Source of the DNA: Acidovorax sp. NCPPB 4044
Lineage (GTDB): Bacteria; Pseudomonadota; Gammaproteobacteria; Burkholderiales; Burkholderiaceae_C
NCBI RefSeq assembly: GCF_028069655.1
Contig: NZ_JAMCOS010000001.1
Location: 2,386,001-2,450,000, forward strand
Direction of reading: 5' to 3'
DNA length: 64,000 nt
Program-made: the position numbers and the translations under genes
Shown here: positions 59,519 through 64,000 of the stretch, in pieces
Numbering within the stretch: position 1 is the first letter of the stretch
How the letters are laid out: every line of letters starts with the position of its first letter
Notes under the pieces: generated by a model
Told to the model about the DNA's origin: nothing
The model's database searches: none
What the model saw: the letters and a program-made list of their open reading frames with translations, nothing else

Positions 59519-61441
59519 TTATGCAGCGGTCGGTGCAGGATCGTTGGTCACCGGGGCAGGCGTGCCGCCACCCGAATTGTCACCGCCGGACGATGGAGTG
59601 CGGGGAGTCCAATCCTTGGGCGGGCGTGGAGGCTTGCCGGCCATGATGTCATCCAACTGCTCGGTGTCGATGGTTTCCCACTCCAGCAATGCGTTCGCCA
59701 TGGCGTGCATCTTGTCCTGGTTGTCCTCGATCAGTTGGCGGGCCTGCGCATATTGCTCATCGATGATGCGCCGCACCTCGCCGTCGACCTTCTCCATCGT
59801 CTGCTCGCTCATGTTGTTGGTCTTGGTGACCGAGCGTCCGAGGAAAACCTCCCCTTCGTTCTCGGCATACACCATGGGGCCCAACGCCTCGGTCATGCCG
59901 TAGCGGGTGACCATATCGCGGGCAATCGATGTAGCGCGCTCGAAGTCGTTGCTCGCACCCGTGGTCATCTGGTTCATGAAGACCTCTTCAGCGATGCGTC
60001 CACCGAACAGCATGCTGATCTGATTGAGCATGTACTCCCGGTCGTAGCTGTAGCGGTCCTTCTCCGGCAGGCTCATGGTCACACCCAGGGCGCGGCCACG
60101 GGGAATGATGGTGACCTTGTGCACAGGGTCGCACTTGGGCAGCAGTTTGCCGATCAGTGCATGTCCCGCTTCGTGGTAGGCGGTGTTGCGGCGCTCTTCC
60201 TCAGGCATCACCATGCTCTTGCGCTCGGGGCCCATGATGATCTTGTCTTTGGCCTTCTCGAAATCCTGCATCTCGACCGTTCGCGCATTGCGGCGCGCAG
60301 CCATCAGGGCCGCTTCATTGCAGAGGTTTGCCAGATCGGCTCCCGACATGCCAGGCGTGCCGCGGGCGATCACACCGGGATTCACATCCTGCCCTACCGG
60401 AACCTTGCGCATATGCACATTGAGGATCTGCTCGCGGCCACGGATGTCCGGCAGCGTGACATAGACCTGACGGTCGAAACGGCCGGGGCGCAACAAGGCT
60501 GCATCAAGGATGTCGGGCCGGTTGGTGGCCGCCACCACGATCACGCCCAGGTTGGTTTCAAAACCATCCATCTCGACCAGCATCTGGTTCAGGGTCTGCT
60601 CGCGCTCGTCATTGCCGCCGCCCAAACCTGCCCCGCGCTGCCGGCCCACGGCGTCGATTTCATCGATGAAGATGATGCACGGAGCATTCTTCTTGGCGTT
60701 CTCGAACATGTCGCGAACACGCGCGGCACCCACACCCACGAACATTTCAACGAAATCCGAACCGGAGATGCTGAAGAAAGGCACCTTGGCTTCACCCGCG
60801 ATGGACTTGGCGAGAAGGGTCTTGCCCGTTCCAGGTGGGCCGACCAGCAAAAGGCCGCGGGGAATGCGTCCGCCGAGCTTCTGGAATTTCTGGGGGTCCT
60901 TCAGGAAGTCCACCACTTCCTTGACTTCTTCCTTTGCCTCGTCGCATCCCGCCACGTCGGCGAAGGTCACGGTGTTGTTGTTCTCGTCGAGCATCCGCGC
61001 CTTGCTCTTGCCAAAGCTGAACGCCCCGCCCTTGCCCCCACCCTGCATCTGCCGCATGAAATACACCCACACACCGATCAGCAGAAGCATCGGGCCCCAG
61101 CTGACCAGCAACGTCATGAGCAGGGAGCCCTCCTCGCGCGGCTTCACATCGAACTTGACATTGTTGTTGATGAGATCGCCCACCAGGCCCCGATCCAGGT
61201 AGGTGGCGGTCGTCCGGAGCTTGCGGTCATCGGAGGTGGTCGCCACGATTTCCGTGCCGCCCTGCCCTTCCTGGATGGTCGCGCTCTTGATGCGGTTGCT
61301 GCGCACTTCCTCCAGGAACTCCGAATATCCGATGGTGCCGGCGCCGGCGCCTGCGCGGGTGTCAAATTGCTTGAACACCGTAAACAGCACCATGGCGATC
61401 ACCAGCCATACGGCAATTTTCGAGAACCATTGATTGTTCAA
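59519..61441 (-). CDS. ftsH: ATP-dependent zinc metalloprotease FtsH
   Basis: This 640-residue membrane AAA+ protease has two N-terminal membrane segments ([16 protein letters not shown] and [19 protein letters not shown]), Walker [15 protein letters not shown], Walker [13 protein letters not shown], the arginine-finger region and the zinc site HEAGH (H423-H427). The start is TTG at 61441 with GGAG seven bases upstream, giving NNQWFSK directly after Met and the usual length; a longer open frame upstream is not conserved. It degrades LpxC and sigma-32-type proteins and misassembled membrane proteins in model systems. Confidence 0.97.
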   Translation of the reverse strand: MNNQWFSKIAVWLVIAMVLFTVFKQFDTRAGAGAGTIGYSEFLEEVRSNRIKSATIQEGQGGTEIVATTSDDRKLRTTATYLDRGLVGDLINNNVKFDVKPREEGSLLMTLLVSWGPMLLLIGVWVYFMRQMQGGGKGGAFSFGKSKARMLDENNNTVTFADVAGCDEAKEEVKEVVDFLKDPQKFQKLGGRIPRGLLLVGPPGTGKTLLAKSIAGEAKVPFFSISGSDFVEMFVGVGAARVRDMFENAKKNAPCIIFIDEIDAVGRQRGAGLGGGNDEREQTLNQMLVEMDGFETNLGVIVVAATNRPDILDAALLRPGRFDRQVYVTLPDIRGREQILNVHMRKVPVGQDVNPGVIARGTPGMSGADLANLCNEAALMAARRNARTVEMQDFEKAKDKIIMGPERKSMVMPEEERRNTAYHEAGHALIGKLLPKCDPVHKVTIIPRGRALGVTMSLPEKDRYSYDREYMLNQISMLFGGRIAEEVFMNQMTTGASNDFERATSIARDMVTRYGMTEALGPMVYAENEGEVFLGRSVTKTNNMSEQTMEKVDGEVRRIIDEQYAQARQLIEDNQDKMHAMANALLEWETIDTEQLDDIMAGKPPRPPKDWTPRTPSSGGDNSGGGTPAPVTNDPAPTAA

Positions 61442-61566
61442 AGCGGAGCTCCAGAATCGAGGGATAGAACGGCGGGTCACAGGCCCATGAATGGCATGTT
61501 CCAGCGCATTTGAGGCGCATTTTAGGCCTTTCAAGGTGCGCAAGGCCGTCACTTACCCCAACCGCG

Positions 61567-61583
61567 GCTATGGTCACCATAGC
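61567..61583. repeat. GCTAT-N7-ATAGC palindrome between rlmE and ftsH
   Basis: Perfect 5-7-5 inverted repeat with the inner GGTCACC itself nearly palindromic (GGT/ACC). It shares the head of the dispersed element but I cannot find the CGGCGGCA block at offset 35 on either strand, so it is listed as a head-only relative. Confidence 0.45.
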
Positions 61584-61617
61584 GGGGGCGGCCGTGCCAC
61601 TAAAAACGGCCGAGCTC

Positions 61618-62295
61618 TCAGGCCGAAGACGGGCCGTCTTTCTTCCGGAGTCCTATGCCGACGAGGAATGTCTCCGAAGACTTATCCCTCGAGGCCTTGG
61701 GCTTGAAAGGCTTGACTGTGTGAAAGCATTCCTTGAAGAGTTGCACCAGTTGGGTGTATCCGCTCCCGTGGAACAATTTCACCACCAGCGCCCCCTCGGG
61801 TTTCAGATGCTCCTGGGCAAAGCCGACTGCGAGCTCGACCAAGTGGGCAATCCTCACGCTGTCCACCGACTCGACCCCGGACAGGTTTGGCGCCATGTCC
61901 GAAACCACCACGTCGACCGGCCGTCCCTGCACAGCCTGCTGGAGACGCTCCAGCACTTCATCCTCACGAAAATCACCCTGGAGAAAATCGACACCGTCGA
62001 TGGCCTCCATCGGCAGAATATCCAGAGCGATGATCGTGCCGTTGAGCCTGCCTGTCGCAGCCCCATCCGGCGCCATGCGCCGCCTCAGGTATTGGCTCCA
62101 TGCGCCAGGTGCCGATCCAAGATCCACCACCACATGCCCAGGCTTGATGAGCCCGAGGCTATCGTCTATTTCCTTGAGCTTGTAGGCAGCGCGAGCCCGG
62201 TAGCCCTCTTTCTGCGCCAGCTTGACGTAGGTGTCGTTCACATGGTCGTGAAGCCATGCCTTGTTCACCTTCTTGCTTTTTGTGTTGACTTTCAT
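61618..62295 (-). CDS. rlmE: 23S rRNA 2'-O-methyltransferase RlmE (RrmJ/FtsJ)
   Basis: This 225-residue enzyme methylates U2552 of 23S rRNA. The K-D-K-E set is present: [25 protein letters not shown] and [11 protein letters not shown] motif [15 protein letters not shown] is intact. GAGGCAGG precedes the ATG. It is divergent from yhbY by 20 bp and is followed by ftsH, the usual order. Confidence 0.97.
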   Translation of the reverse strand: MKVNTKSKKVNKAWLHDHVNDTYVKLAQKEGYRARAAYKLKEIDDSLGLIKPGHVVVDLGSAPGAWSQYLRRRMAPDGAATGRLNGTIIALDILPMEAIDGVDFLQGDFREDEVLERLQQAVQGRPVDVVVSDMAPNLSGVESVDSVRIAHLVELAVGFAQEHLKPEGALVVKLFHGSGYTQLVQLFKECFHTVKPFKPKASRDKSSETFLVGIGLRKKDGPSSA

Positions 62296-62303
62296 CCTGC
62301 CTC

Positions 62304-62310
62304 GATAATA
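62304..62310. promoter_or_regulatory. Symmetric -10 shared by yhbY and rlmE
   Basis: GATAATA on the plus strand is TATTATC on the minus strand, so one AT-rich heptamer can serve as -10 both ways. It is 6 bp before the yhbY ATG and about 9 bp before the rlmE ATG, predicting very short or no leaders. Confidence 0.5.
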
Positions 62311-62315
62311 CGGCC

Positions 62316-62789
62316 ATGCCCCAAATTCAATTGACTCCTGCAGAGCGCAGGGAATACCGCGCCAGCGCCCATCACCTGGATCCCGTGGTAATGATCGGCG
62401 GAGACGGCCTCACCGCTGCCGTTCAGAAAGAAGTGGATGCTGCGTTGGTGGCCCATGGCCTCATCAAAGTGCGCATCTTCAACGATGACCGTGCCGCGCG
62501 CGAACTGATATACCAACAGCTCTCCGAGCAATTGAACGCAGCGCCTATCCAGCATATCGGCAAGCTGATCGTCCTGTGGCGGCCACAGCCTCCCAAGGCG
62601 AAGACGGTCGATGAAGACCGTATGCCGGGCCCTCGAGATGTCAAGGTGCTGAAGTTCAGCAAACGGGGTGGGCAACGTCCCGAGGTGAAGCAATTGCGTG
62701 TCTTGGGCAATCAGCGGCTCACCTCGAGCGGCCAGATCAAGCGGGCAAAGCCCAAGCAGAAGTCCATCAAGAAAAGGCAAGCAGATTGA
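62316..62789 (+). CDS. yhbY: YhbY family RNA-binding (CRM domain) protein
   Basis: This 157-residue protein has a CRM domain: [47 protein letters not shown], and the GxxG-like [10 protein letters not shown]. It is a ribosome-assembly factor for the large subunit in E. coli. The C-terminal 50 residues are basic, longer than E. coli YhbY (about 97 residues). No Shine-Dalgarno is seen. Confidence 0.94.
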   Translation: MPQIQLTPAERREYRASAHHLDPVVMIGGDGLTAAVQKEVDAALVAHGLIKVRIFNDDRAARELIYQQLSEQLNAAPIQHIGKLIVLWRPQPPKAKTVDEDRMPGPRDVKVLKFSKRGGQRPEVKQLRVLGNQRLTSSGQIKRAKPKQKSIKKRQAD

Positions 62790-62791
62790 CC

Positions 62792-63541
62792 ATGAGCGCT
62801 GGAGTCTCAGTTCCATCGCAGCGCCATGTCATCTGCATGAAGTGGGGGAGCAAATACGGACCCGAATATGTGAACCGGCTCTACGCAATGGTGCGACGCC
62901 ACTTGCAAGGGGCGTTTCGCTTCATCTGCCTCACGGATGATCCCCAGGGTATTCGCGAAGAAGTGGAGTGTTTTCCGATACCACCTCTCGACTTGCCACC
63001 GGGGATTCCAGAACGGGGGTGGACCAAGCTGGCCACCTTCAGCGAAGACCTGTACGGATTGCACGGCCCCGCACTGTTTCTTGACGTGGATGTGGTTGTG
63101 GTTGGCGGACTCGACGAATTTTTCACGCATCCAGGCGAGTTCGTCATCATCCATGACTACAAAAGGCCATGGAGAATCACCGGCAACTCATCGGTTTATC
63201 GGTTCGAGATTGGCAGGCATCCAGATGTGCTGGCTTATTTTCGCGATAACTTTGAAGCCATCCGCTCGAAGTTTCGAAACGAGCAGGCTTACTTGTCGGA
63301 CTTCCTGCATGGCCAGGGAAAACTAAGCTACTGGCCCAAGCCGTGGTGCCCTAGCTTCAAATACCACAGCATCCCCGCGTGGCCCCGCAACTATTGGCGC
63401 AGTCCATCCATTCCGCAGGAAGCCAGGATCGTGATCTTTCACGGAGAGTGCAATCCTCCCGATGCCCTTGCGGGAAGGCGCAACAGACGGTTTCGCCATA
63501 TTGAACCCACGCTGTGGGTGGCAGAACACTGGCGTGAATAG
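62792..63541 (+). CDS. GT-A type glycosyltransferase-like protein
   Basis: This 249-residue protein begins HVICMKWGSKYGPEYVNRLY and has a DxD metal motif in LFLDVDVVVVGGLDEFF, a polar acceptor segment (GNSSVYRFEIGRHPDVL) and FHGECNPPD near the end, all typical of nucleotide-sugar transferases with a Rossmann-like GT-A fold. Donor and acceptor are unknown. It starts 2 bp after yhbY and may be co-transcribed. The segment looks less GC-rich than its neighbours by eye, which may indicate later acquisition. Confidence 0.78.
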   Translation: MSAGVSVPSQRHVICMKWGSKYGPEYVNRLYAMVRRHLQGAFRFICLTDDPQGIREEVECFPIPPLDLPPGIPERGWTKLATFSEDLYGLHGPALFLDVDVVVVGGLDEFFTHPGEFVIIHDYKRPWRITGNSSVYRFEIGRHPDVLAYFRDNFEAIRSKFRNEQAYLSDFLHGQGKLSYWPKPWCPSFKYHSIPAWPRNYWRSPSIPQEARIVIFHGECNPPDALAGRRNRRFRHIEPTLWVAEHWRE

Positions 63542-63579
63542 ATGGATTTTCACGCTCGACAAGAGCAGCAGTGCTGTCC

Positions 63580-63987
63580 TTATCGAGCGGGAGCCACCCG
63601 CATCAGAACCACCAGGGCACAAATCCATTGCAAGGCATACATCGCCGTTCCGACGCTGTGCCAAAGCTGCAGGTTCATGCGCGCCACGATCCGCGGCGCC
63701 ACCCCGTACTGCACCAGCAGGGCCAGCAACAAGCCCCCAATGATGTACAGCATGGATGCTTTCGCCCAGGTTTCCTGCCCGTGGTCTTTTCTGGAAGAAA
63801 GCACCAGCAGAAGCAGAGCGCATGCAGCAGATACAAAGGTCTGCGCCTCGAACAGGCGTGCAGCCATGTTTCCAGCCATCACAGGCGTCTGCAGATGCGC
63901 GAACAGCATTGGCACAGCCAGGAATCCGATCGCGGTCAGGCTGCCCCACCACAGAGCAGCGGCCAGCAGAACCAAACGGTAACGCAT
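63580..63987 (-). CDS. DUF4149 membrane protein
   Basis: This 135-residue protein has four hydrophobic helices and the family opening YRLVLLAAALWWGSLTAIGFLAVPMLF, with FEAQTFVSAACALLLLVL next. It resembles the TMEM205/DUF4149 family of unknown function. Start could be the GTG at 63990. It converges with the glycosyltransferase gene and is complete within the window. Confidence 0.8.
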   Translation of the reverse strand: MRYRLVLLAAALWWGSLTAIGFLAVPMLFAHLQTPVMAGNMAARLFEAQTFVSAACALLLLVLSSRKDHGQETWAKASMLYIIGGLLLALLVQYGVAPRIVARMNLQLWHSVGTAMYALQWICALVVLMRVAPAR

Positions 63988-64000
63988 CACGGTCTCAAAT

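Noticed and set aside
61442..61552. Longer N-terminus of FtsH
   Set aside because: The extra residues precede the conserved NNQWFSK start and lack a binding site; TTG at 61441 has GGAG at good spacing.

Overview
The window is a high-GC, densely coded chromosomal segment of a betaproteobacterium, most likely Comamonadaceae and close to Acidovorax/Paracidovorax. This rests on recognisable gene orders (dnaX-ybaB-recR, trxA-rho, rlmE-ftsH-folP-glmM, pstSCAB-phoU-phoB-phoR), a Burkholderiales-type SRP RNA and the style of the proteins. The genus is inference; I could not run a search. I see no rRNA, tRNA, CRISPR array, integrase or transposase. This is mostly core chromosome with a few accessory genes.

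Layout. 0-7 kb: a K+-independent proton-pumping pyrophosphatase, an exported M20 peptidase, an Mpo1-like membrane protein, a Crp/Fnr regulator with a palindromic operator, and an aldehyde dehydrogenase. 7-13 kb: a ZIP metal transporter, a Mn-type superoxide dismutase under a Fur box, then a divergent LodA/LodB pair (tryptophylquinone amino-acid oxidase and its flavoprotein maturase) and an SDR. 13-17 kb: a molybdenum-cofactor operon (moaA, mobA, GNAT, moeA). 17-24 kb: thioredoxin-like protein, rnhA, a methyltransferase head to head with gloB, mltD, a lone Tat-type substrate-binding protein and a MAPEG protein. 23-28 kb: recR, ybaB, dnaX (with an A9 slip site), a chemoreceptor and the SRP RNA. 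28-36 kb: a flavoprotein and an AddAB-type nuclease-helicase. 36-42 kb: trxA, rho, rpmE2, a GT39-like membrane protein and a MATE exporter.

41.7-54.7 kb is a phosphate island: phoR, phoB, phoU, pstB, pstA, pstC, pstS, then ppx, a small basic protein behind a 25-bp palindrome, sixA, ppk1 and an OlsB-like acyltransferase. Four PhoB-box-like sites, each 10 nt from a -10-like hexamer, precede pstS, ppx, ppk1 and olsB. Phosphate uptake, polyphosphate turnover and phosphorus-free lipid synthesis therefore look like one regulon. 54.8-64 kb: a PAS-PAS-GGDEF-EAL protein, glmM, folP, ftsH, rlmE, the divergent yhbY, a glycosyltransferase and a DUF4149 membrane protein.

The most unusual structure is a dispersed repeat of about 45-50 bp. 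It has a GCTAT-N7-ATAGC-like head and a CGGCGGCA block exactly 35 nt from its left end. Six copies are recognisable; one is intergenic and five lie in frame inside coding sequences of dnaX, folP, a MATE exporter, addA and the start of addB. The sense-strand copies share one reading frame and the antisense copies share another. Other points of interest are the likely programmed frameshift in dnaX, a compensatory flip in the SRP RNA apical stem, and several promoters whose -10 lies within 5-10 nt of the start codon.
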